NCBI GenBank assembly: GCA_945921515.1 | Contig: CAMEKR010000004.1 | Location: 1 to 42,579 of the forward strand | Direction of reading: 5' to 3' | DNA: 42,579 nt | From: an uncultured Clostridia bacterium | GTDB taxonomy: Bacteria; Bacillota; Clostridia; Oscillospirales; Ruminococcaceae | In this document: piece by piece, positions 27,162-35,542 of the stretch | How the letters are laid out: each line of letters opens with the position of its first letter | Numbering within the stretch: the stretch's first letter is position 1 | The notes under the pieces: generated by a model | Told to the model about the DNA's origin: nothing | Database searches by the model: none | The model's input: the letters and a program-made list of their open reading frames with translations, nothing else | Made by a program: the position numbers and the translations under genes

Positions 27162-27213
27162 CCTGTACACAGCAGGTACTTCCTGCTTTTTATATAACAC
27201 AGCCGGAGGCTGT
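27162..27213 (-). promoter_or_regulatory. Two hairpins before motA, with an alternative pairing that covers part of the Shine-Dalgarno
   Basis: ACAGCC/GGCTGT (27199-27213), AGCAGG/CCTGCT (27171-27187), alternative CCTG/CAGG (27162-27176) overlapping the SD complement 27159-27164. Confidence 0.55.
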
Positions 27214-27230
27214 AATATTTTCGGAATTTA

Positions 27231-27434
27231 TCAGATATTTCTCTCGGGGCGGGCTCTTCTCAGCGACTGCTTGAACTCCTTTATGAGAGATATTATCTCG
27301 TTCATTGACTGCTCTACAATATACGAATGTCCCGTACTTGTTGTTATGACCGTATCGGGATTTTCGGTAACGATCTCAATAAGATCGGGGTTTAACATAA
27401 ACTTTTCCCCGTTGAGCTTTGTCAGTATTATCAT
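27231..27434 (-). CDS. flbD: FlbD family flagellar protein
   Basis: MIILTKLNGEKFMLNPDLIEIVTENPDTVITTSTGHSYIVEQS. Confidence 0.93.
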   Translation of the reverse strand: MIILTKLNGEKFMLNPDLIEIVTENPDTVITTSTGHSYIVEQSMNEIISLIKEFKQSLRRARPERNI

Positions 27435-27454
27435 ATTTTCCCTTCCTTATAAAC

Positions 27455-27492
27455 GGGCGGTTATGCAGAGCCCGTTAAGGCTCTGCACGCCC
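27455..27492 (-). other. Strong intercistronic hairpin between flgE and flbD
   Basis: GGGCG-TGCAGAGCC-TTAACG-GGCTCTGCA-TAAC-CGCCC: 9-bp perfect inner stem plus 5-bp outer stem; no long U-tract. Confidence 0.85.
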
Positions 27493-27499
27493 TGTTAAG

Positions 27500-29068
27500 T
27501 TATCTCTTAAGATTTACGATTTCTTCAAGCATCGTATCTGATGTTGTGATGATTCTCGAGTTAGCCTGGAAGCCTCTCTGTGTAATGATCATATCGGAGA
27601 ATTCCTGCGACAAGTCAACATTGGACATTTCAAGAGCGCCCGATACAACAGAAGCCGAGCCGTTTTCTCCCGCAATGTTTACCTGAGGAACGCCTGACGA
27701 AAGCGTCTCTCTCCAGTAGGAGCTTCCTACCTGCTCAAGACCGTTGGGGTTGTCGAAGGTAACGATATCGATTCTGCCCAGCATTATGATGCCGTGTACG
27801 CTGTGTACGCCGTAGATGGTACCGTCTTCGTTGATGTATACGCTGTCAAGGTCCTTTACCGTCTGCGTTGCGGCTACACGGCCGTCCGTCAGCTTGATGT
27901 TGCCAAGAAGCTCAGCCATATCAGAGAAGAAGTTGTTTGAACCGCCCGAAAGACCTACCTTGCCGTCTACTTCAAGAAGAGTCTCAAGGTTGCCTGCCGA
28001 ATTTGCGTCCCAGTCCGTGCTTGTAACGGTCATCTGGTACTTTTCGTTGCTTCCTGCCGCCTTATCGATAGCCGCCTGAATATCGGCAACGGTTGCACCA
28101 TCGCATACGCTTATCGTAAGACCGTTGTCCGACCACTTTGCAGTAGTATCGGTTGCGTTCTTGGAGTATCTTAAGCTTATGGTAAAGTTATTGCCGTACT
28201 CTCCGGGATTTACGGTTGTAAAGGTGAGTGATGCGGTGTTTGTTCCGTCGTCGAGCTTCATAGTGTTTGTAGCTGTTGTTGCAGGGATATCTGCCGCAGG
28301 AGGAACGGTATCAAGTTCAAAGTGAAGGGGAAGTACGCCCTCAATGCTTACACCGCCGTTTTCACAGGCACGGGTAACTGCGTCCTCGAGGTCGTTGAGG
28401 CTTGTATAGTCGTTCTTTTCGTTGAGCTGTACAACGAGCTTGTTGCCGCTCATATAAGCATAATCGCTGTTGCCTGTTATAAATCCTACAGAAATGTTTC
28501 CGTCGGGGGTAGCCGTATCAGCGGAAACGGTCAGCGGATATGTACCGCCGTTGTAGGTTATCGTTTTTGAATAAGAAGCTTCATTATCAAGAACCTCGGG
28601 CACTACAAAGGTTATTCTGTTTGACGAAGCGTCAACGCCCGTAGCGTCACCGCTTACGCCGAGTACCATATTACCGTTTGCGTCAACGAGGTTGCCTGCG
28701 TTATCAACATTGAAAACGCCTGCTCTTGAATAGAAGATGTTGCCTGCCTCGTCCATTACCTGGAAGAATCCGTCGCCCGATAAAGCGCAGTCATATACGC
28801 TGTCAGAATAGGTGAAGCCTGACTGTCCCATTACCTGTCCTATTGCGCCGAGCTTTGTGCCGTAGCCGACCTGAGAGGGATTTACACCGCCCTGGAGATT
28901 AGAGCCTGCAGAGCCGTTTTTCTTGGTCTGGTAGTATACCTCCTGGAAGGTGGTTACGCTTGTCTTGAAGCCTGTTGTATTAACGTTTGCGATGTTGTTA
29001 CCTATAACATCCATTTTTTGCTGGTGGGTCTTAAGACCCGACACGCCTGAAAATAATGATCTTACCAT
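27500..29068 (-). CDS. flgE: Flagellar hook protein FlgE with inserted domain
   Basis: N-terminal MVRSLFSGVSGLKTHQQKMDVIGNNIANVNTTGFK; C-terminal VDLSQEFSDMIITQRGFQANSRIITTSDTMLEEIVNLKR. Confidence 0.95.
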   Translation of the reverse strand: MVRSLFSGVSGLKTHQQKMDVIGNNIANVNTTGFKTSVTTFQEVYYQTKKNGSAGSNLQGGVNPSQVGYGTKLGAIGQVMGQSGFTYSDSVYDCALSGDGFFQVMDEAGNIFYSRAGVFNVDNAGNLVDANGNMVLGVSGDATGVDASSNRITFVVPEVLDNEASYSKTITYNGGTYPLTVSADTATPDGNISVGFITGNSDYAYMSGNKLVVQLNEKNDYTSLNDLEDAVTRACENGGVSIEGVLPLHFELDTVPPAADIPATTATNTMKLDDGTNTASLTFTTVNPGEYGNNFTISLRYSKNATDTTAKWSDNGLTISVCDGATVADIQAAIDKAAGSNEKYQMTVTSTDWDANSAGNLETLLEVDGKVGLSGGSNNFFSDMAELLGNIKLTDGRVAATQTVKDLDSVYINEDGTIYGVHSVHGIIMLGRIDIVTFDNPNGLEQVGSSYWRETLSSGVPQVNIAGENGSASVVSGALEMSNVDLSQEFSDMIITQRGFQANSRIITTSDTMLEEIVNLKR

Positions 29069-29149
29069 GATCGTTTCCTTTCCTATCGTGCCGACCGCCG
29101 TCTGCCCGTCTGTCGTTCGGGGCAGAAAATACTTCCTTTCGGTCCGGTA

Positions 29150-29554
29150 TTACATAATTACGGTCGAATCGATATTCGTAAAAATATTTCCTTTTAAGTC
29201 ATCCTGTGACATAGTCGTGATAACCGTACGGTTTTTCACGCTTACCACAAAAGCAGTTGAGTCTACGAGTACAAGCGTCTCGTTGCTGCCCTTCTCTGCG
29301 GCTATCTCAATGCCGTCGTTAAGTCTTTGCAGCATATCAGAGTCGAGTATTTCGATATTTCTGCTTTCTATACGCTTCATTGCGTGTTTTGAAAAGCCCA
29401 CTGCCGAGTTTCTTGCGTCAAGCTCATTCTGAAGAGCCTCTGCAAACGTTCCGCCCGTTGTCTGTGCGGCTTTTTCAGCATTCCCTGCCTTTGCGGTGTT
29501 TACGTTGCCTGTGGATATCTGAAGATTCCGCAGCTTGAGTTCATTTATCAACAT
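29150..29554 (-). CDS. Flagellar operon protein, TIGR02530-like
   Basis: FSKHAMKRIESRNIEI, MLQRLNDGIEIAAEKGSNETLVLVDSTAFVVSVKNRTVIT; located between flgD and flgE. Confidence 0.85.
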   Translation of the reverse strand: MLINELKLRNLQISTGNVNTAKAGNAEKAAQTTGGTFAEALQNELDARNSAVGFSKHAMKRIESRNIEILDSDMLQRLNDGIEIAAEKGSNETLVLVDSTAFVVSVKNRTVITTMSQDDLKGNIFTNIDSTVIM

Positions 29555-29581
29555 AATACTGCCGCCTTTTTAATTCTGTTC

Positions 29582-30208
29582 TCAGCCATCGGTCTGAGTT
29601 TCGCTTACCTGTACTATCTCGTCTATCGAGTAGAGATAGCCGTCTATCACGATCTTTGCGTCGCCGTCCTGCATCTCAGCTGCTGTTACTAAGCCTGTAG
29701 TGTAGTAGAACTTTCCGTCGTCGCCCAGTATCTTTGTCGTTGCTTCTTTTCCTACAAAAGCAAGCGCCTCGGATATCGTGTGGTTTGCTGTAACGGTTTC
29801 GGTGTCCTTTACGCCTCTTACAGCAGAAAGATCGTACTGCGTTCCGTCTACTACTACCTTGACATCGCTTCCGCTGATGTTTACTCCGGTGCAAACTCCC
29901 GATAAAAGCGTTCCGTCGTCGCTCTGCGCATTCATTGTAAGTGTTTTTCCCACAAGACTTGCGGCGTAGTTCGACATACTGTACTTGAGATTGTCCTGCT
30001 GTGCCTGTAACGCCGTAAACTGTGCCATCTGTGACACGAACTCGGTGTTCGATGTAGGCTCAAGCGGATCCTGGTTACTCATTTCAGCCATAAGCAGACT
30101 GAAAAAGGTATCGGTGCTTATCGTGTCGTTTTTGCCCGAATTCTTGAACAGGTCCTTGTACTTTTCGTGATTTGACTGTACACTCTGAAGACTTGAAATG
30201 TCTGCCAT
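29582..30208 (-). CDS. flgD: Flagellar hook assembly protein FlgD (start trimmed from the ORF track)
   Basis: TDTFFSLLMAEMSNQDPLEPTSNTEFVSQMAQFTALQ; AAGGAG RBS just before the ATG at 30208; the longer ORF start would overlap fliK. Confidence 0.93.
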   Translation of the reverse strand: MADISSLQSVQSNHEKYKDLFKNSGKNDTISTDTFFSLLMAEMSNQDPLEPTSNTEFVSQMAQFTALQAQQDNLKYSMSNYAASLVGKTLTMNAQSDDGTLLSGVCTGVNISGSDVKVVVDGTQYDLSAVRGVKDTETVTANHTISEALAFVGKEATTKILGDDGKFYYTTGLVTAAEMQDGDAKIVIDGYLYSIDEIVQVSETQTDG

Positions 30209-30224
30209 TACTTCTCCTTTCGTA

Positions 30225-31625
30225 TCAGTCCATTGCCTGTATTTCCCCAAGCAAGCTGTCAAAATCATCGGATTCGTTGTTGTTATCCTTTTGTGACTGC
30301 TGTCTGTAGGGATTCTTGCTGCTGCCGTCAAAATCTCTCTGGAACAGCTCTGTCTGTGAGGTCTCTACCTTATAAGAGGTAAGCTCCACATTGTCATTTC
30401 TGAGCGCATATGCCAGTTGTTCGGATTTTGCCTGTAAAAGCTGTTTTGCTTCGGCTGTTTCGGTCAGTATCTCAACTGTCAGTTTTCCGCTTTCGTTTAC
30501 CATTCGTACCGTGATTTTTCCGAGCGTTTCAGGCGTAAGAACAACCGTGAGTGCTGTCTTTCCGCTTGCCTTCGGCGCATGGTCGCTTATAAAGCTTGCC
30601 ATATCGCTTATCGGTACTCTGACCTCGCTGTGCGTCTGCGGTGCGTCTTCAAAACGGCTTTCACTGCGTGTGAAGATTCCTACCGAACTGTCGGACGCTG
30701 TGTTGCTTGCCGTTACCTTACGCTGTGGTTCGGTATCGCCGGCCTGCTTAGAAGTGTCGATGCTCTTAGCTATCTGTCTTAGCTCATCGCTCTTTATCTC
30801 CACATTGCGTTTGGTAAATGCGAAGCGCTGTGCGCCGTCTGCGATATCTGCGTTGTCGGGAGTCATCTCTGTGCTGTCCTCTGCCTGCTTTTCATAGGAT
30901 GTAACCTGTGCAAAGCGCATTGCGAACTGCTTGTCCTGAGGCTCGGCAACCGTTGCTTCGTTTTCGGAAGAAACGTTTTGATAAGAAGCTGACTTCGCTT
31001 CGGGAGCATCGGTATAGGTGTTAACCTCTGCTGTTGCCTGCTCTGTGATATTGTCGGCTGACGGTATCATGTCGGCGTTAATATCGGAAACGGGTATTGC
31101 ATCAATACTCTCGGCGGTTTCTTCGGGCTGTGGCATAAAGCTCTGCACCAAAGCATCGTTTTCGGTTATTTCTTCTGCGTTATTCTGCGGTAGCTGTACG
31201 GGTAATATTACCGTGCTGTCGGAATGTACGCTTACAGCGTCAATGCCTTCTGCCGATACGGCATTGCCGAGTATCTGCATAAGCTCTTCGCTGTCAACTG
31301 CCGTAAATTCCGCTGCTGCCTGTCCGAGCATACTGCCCTGCATATAGCCTGCAAGCTCTGCTGTCTTCAGAAGCGTCTTAAGCTCTTCGTTGTTTAAGTC
31401 AAGCTCTGCGACTTCAAGGAGCAGTTCTTCTGCGGTAAGACTTCCTTCGGCTGGCGGAGCGCTTCTTTGTGCGGCGTTCATATTGGTGCAGGTCTGATTT
31501 CCCGTTACCATTGAACCGAGTGCGTCAGAAAAACCTTGCTGTGTGCTGTTGTCTGAGATTCGGGCGGCATTACCCGTAAAAGCCGTAGCGGCGCTTACGG
31601 GCAATACTGCTGTTGCATTCATCAT
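30225..31625 (-). CDS. fliK: Flagellar hook-length control protein FliK
   Basis: Low-complexity N-terminus plus LTVVLTPETLGKITVRMVNESGKLTVEILTETAEAKQLLQ (Flg_hook) C-terminus; position before flgD. Confidence 0.88.
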   Translation of the reverse strand: MMNATAVLPVSAATAFTGNAARISDNSTQQGFSDALGSMVTGNQTCTNMNAAQRSAPPAEGSLTAEELLLEVAELDLNNEELKTLLKTAELAGYMQGSMLGQAAAEFTAVDSEELMQILGNAVSAEGIDAVSVHSDSTVILPVQLPQNNAEEITENDALVQSFMPQPEETAESIDAIPVSDINADMIPSADNITEQATAEVNTYTDAPEAKSASYQNVSSENEATVAEPQDKQFAMRFAQVTSYEKQAEDSTEMTPDNADIADGAQRFAFTKRNVEIKSDELRQIAKSIDTSKQAGDTEPQRKVTASNTASDSSVGIFTRSESRFEDAPQTHSEVRVPISDMASFISDHAPKASGKTALTVVLTPETLGKITVRMVNESGKLTVEILTETAEAKQLLQAKSEQLAYALRNDNVELTSYKVETSQTELFQRDFDGSSKNPYRQQSQKDNNNESDDFDSLLGEIQAMD

Positions 31626-31652
31626 ATCTCACCCCCTTTCAAAGTAAGTATG

Positions 31653-31714
31653 TTGCCGCAAAAATGATTTACTTGCGACAAGTTTTATATATTTAACTCC
31701 TTTCGGTAGTTAAA
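31653..31714 (-). promoter_or_regulatory. Structured 5' leader upstream of fliK (candidate cis-regulatory RNA)
   Basis: TTTAACT-A-CC-GAAA-GG-AGTTAAA hairpin (31692-31714); mutually exclusive ACTTG-TCG-CAAGT (31671-31683) versus TTGTCGCAA/TTGCGGCAA (31653-31681) stems. Confidence 0.45.
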
Positions 31715-31745
31715 TTTTATGAAAATTGCACAGCTTGCTGTTTGT

Positions 31746-31774
31746 ATTTTACCATACTTTTAGCATTATGTCAA
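31746..31774 (-). promoter_or_regulatory. Candidate internal sigma-A promoter upstream of fliK
   Basis: TTGACA-N17-TAAAAT with ATGG immediately before -10; begins 5 nt after the fliJ stop. Confidence 0.75.
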
Positions 31775-31779
31775 TAAGC

Positions 31780-32232
31780 TCATGCATTCTCGCCGCTATT
31801 CGACACTCCGTTTGACACAAATTCTTCTATTCGCAGTTCTTCTTCCTTCTGTGCGGCGTAGCGGTATTCTTCAAGCTGTTTTTCTTCGAGCTTTTCAAGC
31901 TTTGACACTTCTTTTGTGGCTTCGACTACTTTTTCAAGCTGTATCTCTATTTCTTCACGCTTTTGCGCCATCTGCGCTTTAATGCGGTAGATGTCCTGCT
32001 GAAGCGAGGATACATATTTTTTATGGAGCGAAAGCCTCATTGCAGTTGTACCTTCGCTTACAAGGGCGTTCAGCTTGATTATGCTCTGCTCATATTCGGC
32101 GGTCTTCTCATCAAGCAGGGCTTGCTGTTCGGCAAGCTCCGCCCTCAGTCTGCCGAGTACGGATTTTTCTCCGCTCAGTACCTGGTCGTTATATCTTTTG
32201 AGCGACTGCAAAGTAAAATTAAATTTCTTCAT
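31780..32232 (-). CDS. fliJ: Flagellar export chaperone FliJ
   Basis: KKFNFTLQSLKRYNDQVLSGEKSVLGRLRAELAEQQ, coiled coil, directly after fliI. Confidence 0.88.
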   Translation of the reverse strand: MKKFNFTLQSLKRYNDQVLSGEKSVLGRLRAELAEQQALLDEKTAEYEQSIIKLNALVSEGTTAMRLSLHKKYVSSLQQDIYRIKAQMAQKREEIEIQLEKVVEATKEVSKLEKLEEKQLEEYRYAAQKEEELRIEEFVSNGVSNSGENA

Positions 32233-32244
32233 ACGGCTATGTTA

Positions 32245-33549
32245 TTACGAAACAGCGGCTTTGAGCAGTTTTATCGTATCCTCCATAGAGAAGTGCTCAT
32301 ATCTGCCCTGCATAAGAAATTCGTTTATCTTGTCAATTTTCTTTATTGCTTCGTCAAGTGCGGGATTTGTACCCTTTTTATATGCTCCGATCGAGATAAG
32401 GTCGGCGTTGTTATTGTACAGCGAAAGCAGATTTCTCAGCTTTCCTGCCGCCTTTTTATGTTCCTCGTCGGCTATCGTTGACATCAGACGGGATATGCTC
32501 GGCAGAATGTCAATGGCAGGGTAGTGGTTCTGCGCCGCTATCTTTCGGCTTAGTACGATATGACCGTCTATGATACCTCTTACGGTATCGGAAATAGGCT
32601 CGTTTGTATCGTCGCCTTCCACAAGTACGGCGTATATGCCGGTTATACTGCCTTTTTCAAAGCAGCCTGCCCTTTCGAGCAACTTTGGCATTGCGGCGTA
32701 TATAGACGGTGTATAACCTCTTGCAACGGGCGGCTCGCCGGTTGCAAGTCCTATCTCACGCTGTGCCATAGCAAAACGGGTAAGGTTGTCCATCATGAGC
32801 AGTACATCCATCCCTTTGGAGCAGAAGTACTCCGCTATGGCGGTTGCTGTCATCGGACACTTGTTTCTCATCATAGCGGGCTGATCTGAAGTAGCAACTA
32901 CCACTACCGACCTTGCCATACCCTCTTCTCCGAGATCGTTTTCTATAAACTCTCTTACCTCTCTGCCACGCTCTCCCACAAGAGCGATAACATTGATATC
33001 AGCTTTTACCTTTCTCGCTATCATACCCATAAGCGTGGATTTACCTACGCCCGAGCCTGCGAATATTCCCATTCTCTGACCTTTACCCATAGTCAGCAGA
33101 CCGTCAATTGCTTTTACGCCAAGCTCGATAGGCTCGTTTATCTTCGGCCTTGTAAGAGGGTTTACGGGAACGCCGGCTATAGGCACGCTTGATGTGTACT
33201 CTACGCTTTCACCGCCGTCCAGCGGCTCGCCCAGAGCGTCGATTATTCTTCCCACCAGCTTGTCGCTGACTCTTACATTCAGCTTGTCGCCTGTGTTGTC
33301 AACAATGCTTCCCGGACCTATGCCTTCGATATCCGTATACGGCATGAGCAGTACCTTATGCTCGTTGAAGCCTACGACCTCTGCGGGTATACTCCGCTTC
33401 ATATCCTTTGTGTAGATGCGGCATACATCGCCGATACTGCACAAAGGGCCGCTTGCCTCAATGGTCATTCCCACTATCTTTTCAATTTTACCCAGATACC
33501 TGTAGGTATCTGCCGCTTTGAGTTCTGTCAGAAATCCGCTCAGATCCAT
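32245..33549 (-). CDS. fliI: Flagellum-specific ATPase FliI
   Basis: GQRMGIFAGSGVGKSTLMGMIAR Walker A; LVGERGREVREF; VLLMMDNLTRFAMAQREIGLATGEPP. Confidence 0.97.
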   Translation of the reverse strand: MDLSGFLTELKAADTYRYLGKIEKIVGMTIEASGPLCSIGDVCRIYTKDMKRSIPAEVVGFNEHKVLLMPYTDIEGIGPGSIVDNTGDKLNVRVSDKLVGRIIDALGEPLDGGESVEYTSSVPIAGVPVNPLTRPKINEPIELGVKAIDGLLTMGKGQRMGIFAGSGVGKSTLMGMIARKVKADINVIALVGERGREVREFIENDLGEEGMARSVVVVATSDQPAMMRNKCPMTATAIAEYFCSKGMDVLLMMDNLTRFAMAQREIGLATGEPPVARGYTPSIYAAMPKLLERAGCFEKGSITGIYAVLVEGDDTNEPISDTVRGIIDGHIVLSRKIAAQNHYPAIDILPSISRLMSTIADEEHKKAAGKLRNLLSLYNNNADLISIGAYKKGTNPALDEAIKKIDKINEFLMQGRYEHFSMEDTIKLLKAAVS

Positions 33550-33577
33550 CTATTCCGAGATCCTTTCAAACAGTGGT

Positions 33578-34492
33578 TTATTCACTTTCCGCATCCTTTG
33601 CGCCGGTATCGGTTTCTTCCTGCTGTGCTTTTTTCCTTGAGGACGCTCTGCGGTACTTTCCTCTTCCCAGCTCCTCTATCATCTTGAGCTGAGTCTGTAT
33701 TCCTGCGTCGGTTATTTCGCTTCCGTTATCTATTATGACCGTTCCCGAGGGAGCGTCTTTAAGCACCTCTACTTCAACAGTCTTAACATTTGTAAACAGC
33801 TTTTTGAAATAATCTGCGTCAGCCGCCATCTCTTCGCTGACATCTGTCTTTGAAAGCGTCAGTTTGACATATTCGCTGTTTCTGAACGCCTTGCCGGCTT
33901 CTTTTATGGTCTTTTTTACCAGCGCCTTGTCCTTCTGTCCAAGAGAGTTCAGCGTAATTTTGTTTACTATCTCCATAACGGTGTCGAATATTTCGACCTC
34001 GTAGCTGTCAAAAAGCTCCTGCTTCTCGCTGTTTATCTGCTCGCTTACCTTTTTCAGCTCCGCAAGCATTTCACGGCACTTGTCAAGTCCTGCCGCATAG
34101 CCGTCCTCGTGGCCTTTTGCAAAGCCGTCGGTGCGGCTTTTTTCAAATATTGCCTGCGCCTGCGCCTTTGCCTGAAGGGCATATTCTTCCGCCTGCTTTT
34201 CGGTATCGGAGAGAATCTGCTGTGCACGCTGTTTTGCCATAGCGAGAGCCTTTTCGCCCTCCTGCTGATAAAACTGCTTTATTCTTTCGATCTCTTCGTC
34301 GGACGCTCTACGATTTGGCGCTTCATTGCCTGCCGCCTTTGGTGCGGTGCTGTCGGAAGGCTGTTCGGGCTCGTTAGGCTCGCTTTGAATCACGGCAGGC
34401 TTAATATTTATTGAATTGTCGATAACGACAGAGTCATGAGCGGACTGCGGCTGATAATAATATCCTCTGCCCGCTTTAAAAACGCCTGCCAA
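33578..34492 (-). CDS. fliH: Flagellar assembly protein FliH
   Basis: Coiled-coil Q/E/A-rich middle, FAKGHEDGYAAGLDKCREML, position between fliG and fliI. Confidence 0.88.
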   Translation of the reverse strand: MAGVFKAGRGYYYQPQSAHDSVVIDNSINIKPAVIQSEPNEPEQPSDSTAPKAAGNEAPNRRASDEEIERIKQFYQQEGEKALAMAKQRAQQILSDTEKQAEEYALQAKAQAQAIFEKSRTDGFAKGHEDGYAAGLDKCREMLAELKKVSEQINSEKQELFDSYEVEIFDTVMEIVNKITLNSLGQKDKALVKKTIKEAGKAFRNSEYVKLTLSKTDVSEEMAADADYFKKLFTNVKTVEVEVLKDAPSGTVIIDNGSEITDAGIQTQLKMIEELGRGKYRRASSRKKAQQEETDTGAKDAESE

Positions 34493-34513
34493 AATATATT
34501 CCTCGCTTTCGTA

Positions 34514-35518
34514 TTATGCGATGATCTCGTCTTCCTTATTGCCCTTGGAGATGACGAGCGTACCCTCGTCCTCAAGCCTGCGTATGATGGATACGATTCT
34601 CTGCTGAGCCTCTTCAACATCACGCATACGGACATTGTGGAGATATTCGACATCCGTCTGTACGCTTTCACGCATACGGGTGGACATATTGGCATAGATG
34701 CACTCCGCAACCTCCGGCGTTGAGCCTTTGATGGCGATTGCGAGATCCTTTGCGTCGACCTCAGGCACAAATGCCTGTATAGACATATTGTCCAGAGAAA
34801 CGATATCCTCGAAGACGAACATCTTTGAGCGTATGTCGTCGGCAAGCTTCGGATCTCTTAAGGTCAGCTCGTCGAATATGTACTTCTCGGTTGCTCTGTC
34901 AACATTGTTCATGACTTCAGCAACATAGTCTATACCGCCCACCTCTGTGCTGTCGGCGGTAACAAGGTTGTCAAACTTCTTTTCGAGAGTCTGTTCGATG
35001 GATTTTATTACATCGGGCGACGCTCTGTCCATCTTTGCCATTCGTTCAACAACGTCTATCCTTGTCTTTTTGGGAAGCTCGCTGAGTATTGCGGACGCCT
35101 GCTCGCTCCTTGCATAAGAAAGGATAAGCGCTATTGTCTGCGGATGCTCGTTTTGTACCATAGCAAGCAGGTTCTTGTAGTCTGCCTTGCGGACAAATGC
35201 AAACGCCTTAGTCTGAAACTGCTTGGTTATCTTGTCGAACAGAGCCTGTGCCGCCTGCGGTCCGAAGGCTTTTTCAAGCACGTCACGGGCGTATTCCACG
35301 CCGCCCTCGGAAATTACCTTCTGCGTGAGGCAAAGCTCGTAAAATTCGTTCAATACGCTGTCTATCACTTCCATAGGATAATAGTTCATCCTTGCGATCT
35401 CCAGCGTTATCTGCTCGACCTCTTCATCGGAGAAGTGCTTGAATACTTCGGAAGCATTTTCCGTGCCTATCGAGCTTATAATAATTGCCGCTTTCTGGGC
35501 GTTTGTAAGAGTCTCCAT
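34514..35518 (-). CDS. fliG: Flagellar motor switch protein FliG
   Basis: LTNAQKAAIIISSIGTENASEVFKHFSDEEVEQITLEIARM; MFVFEDIVSLDNMSIQAFVPEV. Confidence 0.96.
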   Translation of the reverse strand: METLTNAQKAAIIISSIGTENASEVFKHFSDEEVEQITLEIARMNYYPMEVIDSVLNEFYELCLTQKVISEGGVEYARDVLEKAFGPQAAQALFDKITKQFQTKAFAFVRKADYKNLLAMVQNEHPQTIALILSYARSEQASAILSELPKKTRIDVVERMAKMDRASPDVIKSIEQTLEKKFDNLVTADSTEVGGIDYVAEVMNNVDRATEKYIFDELTLRDPKLADDIRSKMFVFEDIVSLDNMSIQAFVPEVDAKDLAIAIKGSTPEVAECIYANMSTRMRESVQTDVEYLHNVRMRDVEEAQQRIVSIIRRLEDEGTLVISKGNKEDEIIA

Positions 35519-35542
35519 CTGATACCCTTCCTTTTATTGCTG

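Noticed and set aside
30209-30331. Upstream extension of flgD in the ORF track
   Set aside because: Overlaps the fliK 3' end, lacks an RBS; the ATG at 30208 has AAGGAG and begins the normal FlgD sequence.
31626-31745. c-di-GMP riboswitch (GEMM) before fliK
   Set aside because: A GAAA loop is present, but the conserved CACGCACAG...GGGACGCAAAGCC elements are missing; kept only as an unassigned structured leader.
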